DNA of 39,001 nucleotides from Oscillospiraceae bacterium (GTDB lineage Bacteria; Bacillota_A; Clostridia; Oscillospirales; CAG-272), in contig SVSF01000003.1 in NCBI GenBank assembly GCA_015064425.1, positions 1 through 39,001 on the forward strand, in the 5' to 3' direction. Of this stretch, positions 1 through 7,868 are shown one piece after another (the stretch's first letter is position 1; each line of letters starts with the position of its first letter). The notes beneath the pieces were generated by a model. That model worked only from the letters and a program-made list of their open reading frames with translations, was not told the DNA's origin and made no database searches. The position numbers and the translations under genes are program-made.

Positions 1-2
1 GA

Positions 3-1139
3 GGCGGAGAGCCTCTCACTGAAAGAATGTGCGTACGTCCCACGTCGGAGACGCTTTTCTGTGAACACTATGCAAATATAATACACTCCTATAGAGATCT
101 CCCCAAGCTTTACAACCAGTGGTGCTCTGTGGTACGTTGGGAAAAAACCACCCGTCCCTTCCTCCGCACACGTGAATTTCTGTGGCAGGAAGGTCACACT
201 ATGCACGCAACTGCAGAAGAAGCAGAAGCAGAGACCTTGCAGATGCTCAATATCTATGCAAACTTCTGTGAACACGACCTTGCAATGCCCGTAGTAAAGG
301 GACCCAAGACTGAAAGCGATAAGTTTGCAGGTGCTGAGGCTACTTATGCAATAGAAGCTCTTATGCACGACGGTAAGGCTCTTCAGGCAGGAACCTCCCA
401 CTATTTCGGTGACGGATTTGCCAAGGCTTTCGATATCAAATTTACAGATAAAGATAACGCGGTTAAATACCCCCACCAGACCTCTTGGGGCGTGACAACA
501 CGTCTTATCGGTGCAATTATTATGACTCACGGCGACAATAACGGTCTCGTTCTTCCCCCTGCTGTTGCTCCCATTCAGCTTGCTATTATTCCCATAGCTC
601 AGCACAAACCCGGCGTTATAGAAAAAGCAAGTGAAATACGCGATATTCTTTCTAAGGAATTCCGCGTAAAGCTTGACGATTCCGATAATACCGCAGGTTG
701 GAAGTTCTCCGAATATGAGATGAAGGGTGTTCCCCTCCGCCTTGAAATCGGTCCCAGAGATATCGAAAACGGCCAGTGCGTTCTTGTAAGCAGACATAAC
801 AATGAAAAGTCTATAGTAAGCCTTGAGGGCCTTGCAGACACGGTAAGAGCTAAGCTTGAAGAAGTAAGACAAGGTATCTATGATAAGGCTCTCGCAAACC
901 GTGCAGCTCATACATATGAGTGTACAAGCATCGACGAAATAAACGAAGCTCTTGAAAAGAACGGCGACGGTTTCGTTTATGCTATGTGGTGCGGAGAAGA
1001 GGAATGCGAGGACAAGGTAAAAGAACTTACCGGCGTAGGTTCAAGATGTATTCCCTTCGACCAGAAAAATCTCTCAGACAAATGCGTATGCTGCGGAAAG
1101 CCCGCAAAGACCATGGTTTGCTGGGGAAAAGCGTATTAA
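3..1139 (+). CDS. proS: Proline--tRNA ligase, archaeal/eukaryotic type, 5' end outside the window
   Basis: Charges tRNA-Pro with proline in the cytoplasm. The reading frame is already open at base 3 and reads [17 protein letters not shown], so the ATG at 27 is internal (class II motif 2 region) and the true start lies upstream. After it come [20 protein letters not shown] and the segment typical of class II ProRS ([18 protein letters not shown]), then the anticodon-binding domain ([18 protein letters not shown]). A C-terminal zinc-type domain has cysteines in CGEEEC and KCVCCGK and ends in a tyrosine (WGKAY). This layout without an editing insertion is the archaeal/eukaryotic-like ProS group found in many Clostridia, not the long E. 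coli type. A strong terminator follows, so the gene ends its transcript. Confidence 0.97.
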   Translation, partial: GGEPLTERMCVRPTSETLFCEHYANIIHSYRDLPKLYNQWCSVVRWEKTTRPFLRTREFLWQEGHTMHATAEEAEAETLQMLNIYANFCEHDLAMPVVKGPKTESDKFAGAEATYAIEALMHDGKALQAGTSHYFGDGFAKAFDIKFTDKDNAVKYPHQTSWGVTTRLIGAIIMTHGDNNGLVLPPAVAPIQLAIIPIAQHKPGVIEKASEIRDILSKEFRVKLDDSDNTAGWKFSEYEMKGVPLRLEIGPRDIENGQCVLVSRHNNEKSIVSLEGLADTVRAKLEEVRQGIYDKALANRAAHTYECTSIDEINEALEKNGDGFVYAMWCGEEECEDKVKELTGVGSRCIPFDQKNLSDKCVCCGKPAKTMVCWGKAY

Positions 1140-1152
1140 AACTAAAACCGAG

Positions 1153-1186
1153 CAGTCCATAGGGGAGATCCTATGGACTGTTTTTT
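1153..1186 (+). terminator. Intrinsic terminator of proS
   Basis: An 11-bp perfect stem (1153-1163 with 1170-1180) with a 6-nt loop is followed directly by six T. It lies 14 bases after the proS stop codon. Confidence 0.93.
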
Positions 1187-1220
1187 CGCTGATATATTTG
1201 ACCGTATAATTCATTATAGC

Positions 1221-1255
1221 AAAAACGCCTCACAGGAATTCTCCCATGGGGCGTT
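1221..1255 (-). terminator. Probable terminator of the mecA-udg transcript
   Basis: On the minus strand AACGCC (1255-1250) pairs with GGCGTT (1229-1224). The interior stem is imperfect and a run of five T follows (1225-1221). It lies 7 bases beyond the udg stop codon. Confidence 0.65.
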
Positions 1256-1261
1256 ATTATT

Positions 1262-1816
1262 TTATTCAGCTTTATCAAGACGGCGTTTGATCTCCTCCAT
1301 ATCAGTGAGGAATTCTCCCTTTCTTCTGGGGTCTCTCAAAAGCAAGGAGGGATGATATACTGCGCAGATATCTCTGCCGTCTTTTTTATACCATACGCCG
1401 TGTTCACGCGTTATCTTAAGGTCATCCTTAATAAGTCTTATACCGGATATTCTTCCAAGACAGACTATGAGCTTAGGATCAATAAGCTCTATCTGTTTTT
1501 TCAGATACTCTATGCAAAGATCCTGCTCCGCAGGCAATGGATCGCGGTTTTTGGGAGGTCTGCACTTAAGCATATTAGCTATATACACGTCTTCTCTGTC
1601 AATTCCCACGGCAAAAAGAAATTTATCAAAAAGCTTTCCTGCCGCTCCGACAAACGGAATTCCCGAAAGATCCTCCTTTTCGCCCGGAGCCTCTCCTATA
1701 AACATTATTTTGGCATTTTCGTTACCCGTTCCAAAAACCACGTTGGTCCTGGTCTTACACAATTCGCAGCGTGTACAACTTTGGCACTGTTCCTTAAGCT
1801 TTTCAAATTCCGTCAT
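1262..1816 (-). CDS. udg: Uracil-DNA glycosylase, family 4 (Fe-S type)
   Basis: Removes uracil from DNA as the first step of base excision repair. The 184-residue protein has the family 4 layout. An N-terminal cysteine cluster (C11, C14, C17, C20) and later cysteines in NMLKCRPP and AEQDLC can ligate a [4Fe-4S] cluster. The active-site loop is GEAPGEKED (41-49), followed by GIPFVGAAGK. The late motif HPSLLLR lies near residue 155. Length fits the family (about 180-200). A ribosome binding site (AAAGGA) lies upstream of the ATG. The start is 30 bases after the mecA stop, so the two genes probably share a transcript. Family 4 is distinct from classical Ung, and no ung is seen in the window. Confidence 0.93.
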   Translation of the reverse strand: MTEFEKLKEQCQSCTRCELCKTRTNVVFGTGNENAKIMFIGEAPGEKEDLSGIPFVGAAGKLFDKFLFAVGIDREDVYIANMLKCRPPKNRDPLPAEQDLCIEYLKKQIELIDPKLIVCLGRISGIRLIKDDLKITREHGVWYKKDGRDICAVYHPSLLLRDPRRKGEFLTDMEEIKRRLDKAE

Positions 1817-1846
1817 TTTCTTCCGTCCTTTTATGTATTTCTGTAT

Positions 1847-2392
1847 CTAAAGAATGCTCTTACAATATTCTCCCGCATAAGCAAGAAAAAAATCCCCGTC
1901 TATCTCTTCCCCAAATTCACAAAGCAGAACGGGACCGTCTATTTCGTCGTTTCCATATTTGCAGCTTACAGCGAGATAATAGCTGCATCCGTCGAAATAT
2001 TTATTTTCAGTCCTGTCCATTAAGGGTGCATTTTCGAGAGCCCGATATGCTTCTTCCATAGCCTCGTACGTAGGAAAAGAATATACAAAAAAGCCTTCCT
2101 TTTCTTTTTTGGGTCTCTCTACCGATATTTCTCTGTTCGGCCCTTCAAGCCCCAGCTTTGTTACATACATCTCACATCCGCCGTCAGTTTTTGGATATAC
2201 CTGGATATACACTTTTTCCTTTGCGGCATCAAATCCGGTTTGGTGTTTCGCTTCGTCAAATATACTCCAGAACGCTTTTCTGGTCTCCGTGTTTGCATAA
2301 TCTATGGTTTCACAGCTTAAAGAATAGTCGGAAAGATCCTTCTCCGACAGCATCACCTTTAATTTATTACTGTTTAAAAGTCTCAGTTCCAT
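1847..2392 (-). CDS. mecA: MecA-family adaptor protein
   Basis: MecA proteins present substrates to Clp proteases (ClpC in Bacillus). The chosen ATG at 2392 gives the family N-terminus MELRLLNSNKLKVMLSEKDL, then a FWSIFDEA segment and YIQVYPKTDGGCEMYVTK, which match MecA/YpbH N-domains. The C-terminal half (FFVYSFPTYEAMEEAYRAL, then YYLAVS) resembles the ClpC-binding domain. The frame is open further upstream to 2479, but GAGGTG lies just before 2392 and the homology starts there. At 181 residues it is a little shorter than Bacillus MecA (about 218), lacking much of the acidic linker. It is first in a two-gene operon with udg. No clpC is visible here, although clpX/clpP lie 0.8 kb away. Confidence 0.82.
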   Translation of the reverse strand: MELRLLNSNKLKVMLSEKDLSDYSLSCETIDYANTETRKAFWSIFDEAKHQTGFDAAKEKVYIQVYPKTDGGCEMYVTKLGLEGPNREISVERPKKEKEGFFVYSFPTYEAMEEAYRALENAPLMDRTENKYFDGCSYYLAVSCKYGNDEIDGPVLLCEFGEEIDGDFFLAYAGEYCKSIL

Positions 2393-2432
2393 TTGCACCT
2401 CAAGTATAATATCATTATCGCTCTTTAATAAC

Positions 2433-2461
2433 ATTATACTCTCGAAATAAAGAGATGTAAC
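2433..2461 (-). promoter_or_regulatory. Candidate sigma-A promoter of mecA-udg
   Basis: On the minus strand GTTACA (2461-2456), a 17-bp spacer and TATAAT (2438-2433) lie about 40 bases upstream of the mecA start. Confidence 0.55.
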
Positions 2462-2540
2462 CGCAAAATTTTTTCCCAAGATTCCGTTTTTTTACTTTCA
2501 ATAATATAATACCACATATTTTTCCCTTTGAAAACCACTA

Positions 2541-2569
2541 TTGTAAAATTAAATTTAAATTGCTATAAT
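2541..2569 (+). promoter_or_regulatory. Sigma-A promoter of yqeG
   Basis: TTGTAA (2541-2546), 17-bp spacer, TATAAT (2564-2569) with a TGn extension directly before the -10. It lies 34 bases upstream of the yqeG start. Confidence 0.8.
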
Positions 2570-2602
2570 ATAGCTGTTAAGATAAATCACAGGAGAAAAA
2601 AT

Positions 2603-3124
2603 ATGTTTCTTGAAAAATACCTTGTTCCAGATTTCTATTTTCACGATATATACGAAATAGATGCCGACTTTTTTAAAACCAATAAGATCAAGGGCATTGT
2701 TGCCGACATCGACAATACTCTTGTAACCTACGATGACCCCGTTCCTACGGAAAGCCTGCTTCTATGGCTCAATATGCTCGAAAAGAACGGAGTAAAGATT
2801 GCATTTGTCTCAAATAACAATAAAAAGAGAGTGAAAATCTTCAACAAGTCTTTAAGATATTTTGCCACGGGAAAAAGCGGAAAACCTTTTACTCACAAGC
2901 TTAAAGCCGCGATGAAAAGTATGGGTACAGACAGTTCAAATACAGTAATGTTGGGAGATCAGCTCCTTACCGATGCGATGGCGGGAAAACTCGCCCGTAT
3001 GAGAACCGTAGTAGTATTTCCGATCAAGGATAAGACCTCGCCATTCTTCCGATTCAAAAGAAAGCTCGAAGTCCCTTATATGCGCAGATACGAAACGCTC
3101 CGGGCAGAAGGAAAACGAATATAA
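2603..3124 (+). CDS. yqeG: YqeG-family HAD phosphatase
   Basis: A HAD-superfamily hydrolase of the YqeG (subclass IIIA) type; the physiological substrate in bacteria is not established. The ATG at 2603 is chosen because AGGAG lies 8 bases before it and the family N-terminus (MFLEKYLVPDFYF) starts here; the open frame back to 2528 includes the promoter. Catalytic motif I is DIDNTL (nucleophile D and acid/base D), motif II is the SNN of FVSNNNKKR, and motif IV is GDQLLTD. Length 173 fits the family. In many Bacillota yqeG sits beside yqeH/aroE, but here it stands alone between a divergent promoter region and a convergent terminator. Confidence 0.9.
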   Translation: MFLEKYLVPDFYFHDIYEIDADFFKTNKIKGIVADIDNTLVTYDDPVPTESLLLWLNMLEKNGVKIAFVSNNNKKRVKIFNKSLRYFATGKSGKPFTHKLKAAMKSMGTDSSNTVMLGDQLLTDAMAGKLARMRTVVVFPIKDKTSPFFRFKRKLEVPYMRRYETLRAEGKRI

Positions 3125-3125
3125 A

Positions 3126-3156
3126 AATATCGGCACTTTTGGTGCCGATATTTTTT
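3126..3156. terminator. Bidirectional terminator between yqeG and clpX
   Basis: An 11-bp perfect stem (3126-3136 with 3142-3152) is flanked by A-tracts on one side and T-tracts on the other. It can stop yqeG on the plus strand and clpX on the minus strand, and it overlaps the clpX stop codon. Confidence 0.9.
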
Positions 3157-4438
3157 ATTCTGCAGATACTTCTTTTCTTACAATAAGAGGGCCTGCTTCT
3201 TTTTTAACGGATTCCGAGGTTATTATTACCTTTTCAATGCTTTCATCCGAAGGCACCTCATACATAATATCCGTCATTATTTCTTCCATAATCGATCTGA
3301 GTCCTCTTGCGCCCGTATTTCTTTCAATAGCAAGGTCTGCTATTTTTTCAAGTGCTTCATCTTCAAACTCAAGTTCCACCTTATCCATCTTCAAAAGCTT
3401 GGTATATTGCTTTGTAAGAGCGTTTCTGGGCTCCTTAAGGATCTTTACGAGGGCGTCTCTGTCAAGATTTGACAATCCCACTATAACGGGAAGTCTTCCG
3501 ACAAGCTCGGGTATAAGTCCGAATTTTACTATATCGTGAGGTGTTACAGACTTGTATATCTCGCTCTTCGCTTTTTCTTCCTTATTCTTTACTTCGGAGT
3601 TGAAGCCTATGATCTGATTGCCCATTCTCTTTTCGATAATAGTATCGAGAGTATCAAATGCTCCGCCGCAGATGAAAAGGATATTTTCGGTATTCATCTG
3701 TATAAAGTCCTGGTTTGGATGCTTTCTTCCGCCATGCGGAGGAACGCTTGCAACTGTTCCCTCCAATATCTTTAAAAGTGCCTGCTGAACTCCCTCTCCC
3801 GATACGTCACGGGTTATAGAGCGATTTTCGCTTCTTCTTGATATCTTGTCTACCTCATCAATATAGATAATACCGTGTTCCGCAAGATCAATGTCAAAGT
3901 CTGCCGCCTGAATAAGCCTCAAAAGGATATTTTCTACGTCTTCGCCAACGTATCCCGCTTCCGTAAGAGTGGTGGCATCGGCTATAGCAAAGGGCACTTG
4001 AAGCGTCTTTGCCAAAGTCTGTGCGAGGAACGTCTTTCCGACACCCGTAGGGCCTAAAAGAAGTACGTTGCTCTTCTGTATCTCGACACCATCATCCTCA
4101 TCTTTTACCTTACTCTTCCCATCATTTTGAAGTATGCGCTTGTAATGGTTATATACTGCTACAGACAAAACCTTTTTTGCCTCATCCTGCCCTATAACGT
4201 ATTCGTCAAGTATCGCCTTCATCTTCTGGGGAGATGGCAAAGTATCGAGTGAAAGCCCCTTTGATGGCTTCGAAGATCTCAAGTGCTCATCTATTATGTC
4301 GTTACATGCGTCCACACAGTTATTACATATATAAAGTCCTGTGGGAGAAGGAATAAGGTACATTACCTGCTTTTCGCTTCTTCCGCAGAAGGAACAGTAT
4401 TGGAGTCTGTCTCCTCCGCGCTGATTGCTGTTTGCCAT
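3155..4438 (-). CDS. clpX: ATP-dependent Clp protease ATP-binding subunit ClpX
   Basis: AAA+ unfoldase that feeds substrates to ClpP. The N-terminal zinc-binding domain has C15, C18, C38 and C41 ([19 protein letters not shown]). Then come Walker A GPTGVGKT, Walker [11 protein letters not shown], pore loop GYVGED and sensor/arginine-finger segments ([27 protein letters not shown]), ending in a C-terminal ClpB-D2-like small domain. The ATG at 4438 is chosen: the open frame runs to 4492, but the family N-terminus begins with MANSNQ and CAGGAG precedes it by about 11 bases. It is the last gene of tig-clpP-clpX. The 114-bp gap to clpP holds a long inverted repeat. Confidence 0.98.
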   Translation of the reverse strand: MANSNQRGGDRLQYCSFCGRSEKQVMYLIPSPTGLYICNNCVDACNDIIDEHLRSSKPSKGLSLDTLPSPQKMKAILDEYVIGQDEAKKVLSVAVYNHYKRILQNDGKSKVKDEDDGVEIQKSNVLLLGPTGVGKTFLAQTLAKTLQVPFAIADATTLTEAGYVGEDVENILLRLIQAADFDIDLAEHGIIYIDEVDKISRRSENRSITRDVSGEGVQQALLKILEGTVASVPPHGGRKHPNQDFIQMNTENILFICGGAFDTLDTIIEKRMGNQIIGFNSEVKNKEEKAKSEIYKSVTPHDIVKFGLIPELVGRLPVIVGLSNLDRDALVKILKEPRNALTKQYTKLLKMDKVELEFEDEALEKIADLAIERNTGARGLRSIMEEIMTDIMYEVPSDESIEKVIITSESVKKEAGPLIVRKEVSAE

Positions 4439-4462
4439 AAACGTTTTTTCTCCTGTCGGTAA

Positions 4463-4550
4463 AAATAAAAGCCGTCCCGCATCGGTCTGCACTACGCTTT
4501 GGAACTTTTTATACGTTTCCGCTGTACACGCCGTGAGTCGGCTTTTATTT
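4463..4550 (-). promoter_or_regulatory. Inverted repeat between clpP and clpX (candidate attenuator or processing structure)
   Basis: A 12-bp perfect inverted repeat (4463-4474 with 4539-4550) encloses 64 bases. In the clpP to clpX direction the right arm is followed by a T-rich stretch just ahead of the clpX ribosome binding site. The left arm begins two bases after the clpP stop codon. It could partly terminate or stabilise the upstream message, setting the clpP:clpX ratio. This role is inferred. Confidence 0.5.
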
Positions 4551-4552
4551 AG

Positions 4553-5137
4553 TTAGTTTCTCTTTTCTATAACCTTATCTATCAATCCGTACGCACAAGC
4601 CTCTGCCGCAGACATAAAATTGTCGCGTTCAGTATCAAGAGCTATCTGCTCAAGGGGTTTGCCTGTGTTTGCAGCGAGTATACGGTTAAGGTTATCACGG
4701 GTCTTGAGTATATGATCCGCATGTATCTTTATGTCACTCGCCTGTCCCTTCATTCCGCCCAAAGGCTGATGTATCATTATCTCACTGTTGGGAAGAGCGT
4801 ATCTCTTTCCCTTAGCGCCCGCACTCAGCAGGAAAGCTCCCATAGAAGCCGCCATTCCTATGCACATAGTGGATACGTCGCACTTTACGAAATTCATAGT
4901 GTCGTAGATGGCAAAGCCTGCCGAAACCGAGCCGCCGGGGCTGTTGATGTAAAGGCAGATATCCTTATCGGGATCCTGAGCCTCAAGATAAAGCAACTGC
5001 GCAACTACAAGAGATGCCGTAACGTCATTTACCTCGTCTGCCAAAAATACTATTCTGTCGTTGAGAAGTCTCGAATAAATGTCATACGCTCTTTCGCCGT
5101 GGTTGGTTGCTTGGATTACTGTTGGTACAAGTGCCAT
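4553..5137 (-). CDS. clpP: ATP-dependent Clp protease proteolytic subunit
   Basis: Serine peptidase that forms the tetradecameric proteolytic barrel working with ClpX. The 194 residues are of normal length. The catalytic serine is S98 in [11 protein letters not shown], the histidine is H123 in [10 protein letters not shown], and the aspartate lies near residue 172 ([10 protein letters not shown]). The oxyanion segment INSPGGSV is intact, and the N-terminal MALVPTVIQ pore loop and [11 protein letters not shown] are typical. AAGGAGG stands before the ATG. It lies 27 bases downstream of tig and upstream of clpX, the usual order. Confidence 0.98.
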   Translation of the reverse strand: MALVPTVIQATNHGERAYDIYSRLLNDRIVFLADEVNDVTASLVVAQLLYLEAQDPDKDICLYINSPGGSVSAGFAIYDTMNFVKCDVSTMCIGMAASMGAFLLSAGAKGKRYALPNSEIMIHQPLGGMKGQASDIKIHADHILKTRDNLNRILAANTGKPLEQIALDTERDNFMSAAEACAYGLIDKVIEKRN

Positions 5138-5164
5138 TGCTTTGCCTCCTTTTGCACTTAAAGG

Positions 5165-6610
5165 TTATTCGGCATCCTTTTTAGCGGAAGCCTTCTTTGC
5201 TGCGGGCTTCTTTGCTTCGCCCTCTGCTTCCTCTGTCTTGGGAGCCGTCTTCTTAGCGCAGCTCTTCTTTGCTGCGGGCTTCTTCTCCTCTGCGCCTTCA
5301 GCAGCTTCCTTCTTTGCTGCTGACTTCTTAGCAGGGGTGCTTATCTTTGCGGTGGACTTTACAATATCTACCGCCTTGTTCATTTTGATATCGTTTGCAA
5401 GTGTATCTGCTGGAATAGCATTAAGAATATCCTCTGCCTTCATTCCGTATGCATTGGCAAGTTCTTCTACCTTTGCGTTGATATCCGCTTCTTCTGCTTT
5501 GATATTTTCAAGCTCAACTATCTTCTCAAGTGCAAGACTTGTCTTTACCTGTCTCTCAGCCTGAGGTCTGAACTGCTTCTTAAGATCTTCAACGGTAGAT
5601 CCTGTGTACTTAAGATATGTGTCGAGATTGAGTCCCTGCATCTGGAGCCTGTTGTCGTAGTCGCGAATGAAGTTTTCAGCCTCATCATCATACATGCATT
5701 CGGGAATATCAGCTACGAGGTTCTCGATAAGAGCATCGATAAGCTTGCCCTCAACTTCTCTGTCAGCAGCCTCAGCCTTTCTCTGTTCAAGTTTAGCCTT
5801 AACATCCTTCTTATATTCATCAAAAGTGTCAAATTCGGAAACATCCTTTGCAAACTCGTCATCGAGAGCAGGAAGTTCTGTGGTCTTTATTTCATGAAGG
5901 ACTATCTTGAATACTGCGGGCTTACCTGCAAGTTCTGCTGCATGGTATTCCTTGGGGAACTCAACGTTTACGTCAAATTCATCACCTACGTTGTGACCGA
6001 TGATCTGATCTTCAAAACCGGGGATAAACTGACCCGAACCGAGCTTAAGGCTATGTCTTTCTGCCTTTCCGCCTTCAAATGCTACGCCGTCCACATATCC
6101 GTCAAAGTCGATAATAACTGTATCGTCTTTTGCTGCGGGGCGGCCCTCAACGTCGATCTCGCGAGCGTTTCTTTCGCGGATCTTTTCGATCTCAGCCTTT
6201 ACCTCAGCTGCGCTTACACTTACAGAACCCTTTTCAGCAGCGAGTTCCTTGTACTGTTTAAGCTCTACTTCGGGTTTAACAAAGGTCTTTACCTTAACTA
6301 CCACACCGTTTTCGTCGATAGATTCAACGGAAAAATCGGGATGTCCAACGGGAGATATAGCCGCTTCCTTTACAGCCTCGGTATATACTTCGGGAAGAAG
6401 ATCGTTGATCGCTTCATCGTAGAATACACCCTTGCCGTACATCTTTTCAATAATGTTTCTGGGAGCCTTTCCCTTTCTGAAGCCGGGTACGTTTATACTG
6501 CCGACATTCTTGTGATAAGCCTTATCGCAGGCTTTGTCGAAAGCTGCCTTTTCAATAAGCAGTTCGAGCTCTTTTACATTCTTTTCGGGAGATGCAATGT
6601 TCTTAAGCAT
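5165..6610 (-). CDS. tig: Trigger factor with a Lys/Ala-rich C-terminal tail
   Basis: Ribosome-bound peptidyl-prolyl isomerase and chaperone. The ribosome-binding domain carries the signature GFRKGKAPR (residues 43-51). The FKBP-type domain (about 150-240) includes VIIDFDGYVDG and GQFIPGFEDQIIGHNVGD, and the helical C-terminal chaperone domain follows. Family proteins usually end near residue 430. Here about 60 extra residues are repeats built from PAAKK/SAKK and acidic spacers, a histone H1-like tail. The start is uncertain. The best ribosome binding site (AGGAGG, near 6648) lies some 40 bases upstream of ATG 6610, with no in-frame ATG/GTG/TTG between and a TGA just beyond. A non-standard start (ATA) or a structured leader is possible. 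Confidence 0.95.
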   Translation of the reverse strand: MLKNIASPEKNVKELELLIEKAAFDKACDKAYHKNVGSINVPGFRKGKAPRNIIEKMYGKGVFYDEAINDLLPEVYTEAVKEAAISPVGHPDFSVESIDENGVVVKVKTFVKPEVELKQYKELAAEKGSVSVSAAEVKAEIEKIRERNAREIDVEGRPAAKDDTVIIDFDGYVDGVAFEGGKAERHSLKLGSGQFIPGFEDQIIGHNVGDEFDVNVEFPKEYHAAELAGKPAVFKIVLHEIKTTELPALDDEFAKDVSEFDTFDEYKKDVKAKLEQRKAEAADREVEGKLIDALIENLVADIPECMYDDEAENFIRDYDNRLQMQGLNLDTYLKYTGSTVEDLKKQFRPQAERQVKTSLALEKIVELENIKAEEADINAKVEELANAYGMKAEDILNAIPADTLANDIKMNKAVDIVKSTAKISTPAKKSAAKKEAAEGAEEKKPAAKKSCAKKTAPKTEEAEGEAKKPAAKKASAKKDAE

Positions 6611-6729
6611 GGTTTTCAGATAAACACACGAAAAAGATATTCCGTATGTATCCTCCTTTCAACTTCTGTTTTATTTATTATATTTTAATTTTAAAAATAA
6701 TAAGCCTATTTTAAATATGTTTCCTTTAT

Positions 6730-6757
6730 ATTTTACCCAAAATTAACCATAAGTCAA
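6730..6757 (-). promoter_or_regulatory. Sigma-A promoter of tig-clpP-clpX
   Basis: On the minus strand TTGACT (6757-6752), a 16-bp spacer and TAAAAT (6735-6730). The implied leader before tig is about 110 bases and very AT-rich. No CtsR-like operator was recognised. Confidence 0.6.
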
Positions 6758-6767
6758 TATTTTTCTT

Positions 6768-6797
6768 GAAAAAACCGCAGTGAAGAACGGATTTTTG
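6768..6797 (-). terminator. Weak terminator after the 6.8 kb metallophosphoesterase
   Basis: On the minus strand AAAAATCCG and CGGTTTTTT can pair with one T-T mismatch around a 10-nt loop, 14 bases beyond the stop codon. The stem is short, so this is a modest call. Confidence 0.4.
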
Positions 6798-6810
6798 ACC
6801 CTTTAAGCAA

Positions 6811-7515
6811 TCAATCGAGCTTCAATGGTACAAAATTCAGATAATCTGACGATATGATACTGAATTTTACGCCTTCATACTCTACGGTCCCCTCTATATC
6901 ATAAAGACTGTGAATATGTCCGAAATAGCATCTTTTAACCCCGTATTCATAAATAACGGAAAGAAGCTCCTCGGCACGGAAGTCCGAAAATACAGGCGGA
7001 AAATGCAAAAAGCACAGCTTTTCAGCATAGGGATCCAGTTTGTTTGCCGCCTCAAAGCTTGCACGCAGTCTCATTGATTCGCGAAGCATAAGCTTTTCGT
7101 AATCCGTCTCGGGGGGCGCATTCTTATCGTCAGTAAACCAGCCTCTTGACCCGCATATAGCTTTGCCTTCACAGATAAAGGCATTGTTATACAAAAGCTC
7201 TATACTGTCGATGCCCTCCGCCTTAAACATATCCTCTATCTTTTTTCTGGTCACCCACCAAAAATCATGGTTACCCTTGCCCAATATCTTTTTACCGGGG
7301 AGAGAATGCAGAAAGCGAAGATCCTTCTCTGCTTCGGAAAGAGACATACCCCAGGAAATATCTCCGGGTATTATTACCGTATCGCCTTCTTTTACATAAG
7401 CTCTCCACGCCGTTTCAAGTTTCTCGGTATAGTCTCTCCAACGGCTTCCAAAAACGTCCATTGGTTTATCTACGGAAAGAGAAAGATGGGTGTCCCCTAT
7501 TACGAATAACGACAT
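6811..7515 (-). CDS. Calcineurin-like metallophosphoesterase
   Basis: A small cytoplasmic phosphohydrolase with all five metallophosphoesterase motifs: GDTHLS (7-12), GDISWGM (about 51), GNHDFWW (about 81), HFPP (about 171) and GHIHSLYD (about 198). These supply the two-metal site. The 234-residue length and the GDISWGM/HDFWWVTRKK wording match a conserved family of predicted phosphohydrolases common in Clostridia; the substrate is unknown. AAGGAG precedes the ATG. The gene is monocistronic and divergent from the DUF1540 gene. Confidence 0.88.
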   Translation of the reverse strand: MSLFVIGDTHLSLSVDKPMDVFGSRWRDYTEKLETAWRAYVKEGDTVIIPGDISWGMSLSEAEKDLRFLHSLPGKKILGKGNHDFWWVTRKKIEDMFKAEGIDSIELLYNNAFICEGKAICGSRGWFTDDKNAPPETDYEKLMLRESMRLRASFEAANKLDPYAEKLCFLHFPPVFSDFRAEELLSVIYEYGVKRCYFGHIHSLYDIEGTVEYEGVKFSIISSDYLNFVPLKLD

Positions 7516-7601
7516 ATTCTACTCTCCTTCCCGCAAAAAATATATGGTATAAATCCGTTCCCATCTTGAAATACTAACCTTGTACCATATTCAAGGAAAG
7601 G

Positions 7602-7820
7602 ATGAACAAAATGGGAGTTTTTGATCTATACGATGAAAACGGAAAAGCAAGCTCAAAGGAACCGCATCACATCAAGGGCATCCGTTGTGACGTAAAAAAC
7701 TGTGCATATCACGACGGTGAGCTTTTCTGTACTGCAGATAAGGTCTCTATCGGACCCAGCTTTGCAAACAGCTGCGCCGACACCGTCTGCGCTACCTTCA
7801 AGGAAAAGACCCGTCTGTAA
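7602..7820 (+). CDS. DUF1540 domain protein
   Basis: A 72-residue cysteine protein of unknown function. The DUF1540 signature is clear: IRCDVKNCAYHDGELFC followed by TADKVSIG and CADTVCATFK, giving a likely metal-binding cysteine/histidine set. The ATG at 7602 touches the ribosome binding site (AAGGAAAGG). The in-frame ATG at 7611 (Met4) has better spacing of about 8 bases and may be the real start. It forms a single-gene unit with its own terminator. An 8-bp inverted repeat (ATATGGTA/TACCATAT, at 7542 and 7582) lies in the divergent promoter region. Confidence 0.85.
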   Translation: MNKMGVFDLYDENGKASSKEPHHIKGIRCDVKNCAYHDGELFCTADKVSIGPSFANSCADTVCATFKEKTRL

Positions 7821-7835
7821 GCTTTTCCGTACCGA

Positions 7836-7868
7836 GCCCGGCAGAACAAATTCTGCCGCGGCTTTTTT
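7836..7868 (+). terminator. Terminator of the DUF1540 gene
   Basis: A GC-rich stem (7836-7846 with 7851-7862, one mismatch or bulge) with a 4-nt loop is followed by six T. It abuts the 3' end of the convergent thrC. Confidence 0.88.

Noticed and set aside
1352..2023. Plus-strand frame of 223 codons over udg and mecA.
   Set aside because: Antisense to two recognised genes with no ribosome binding site.
5079..6688. Plus-strand frames of 161 and 264 codons opposite tig.
   Set aside because: Shadows of the trigger factor gene, including its Lys/Ala repeats read backwards as Ser/Ala/Phe-rich sequence.
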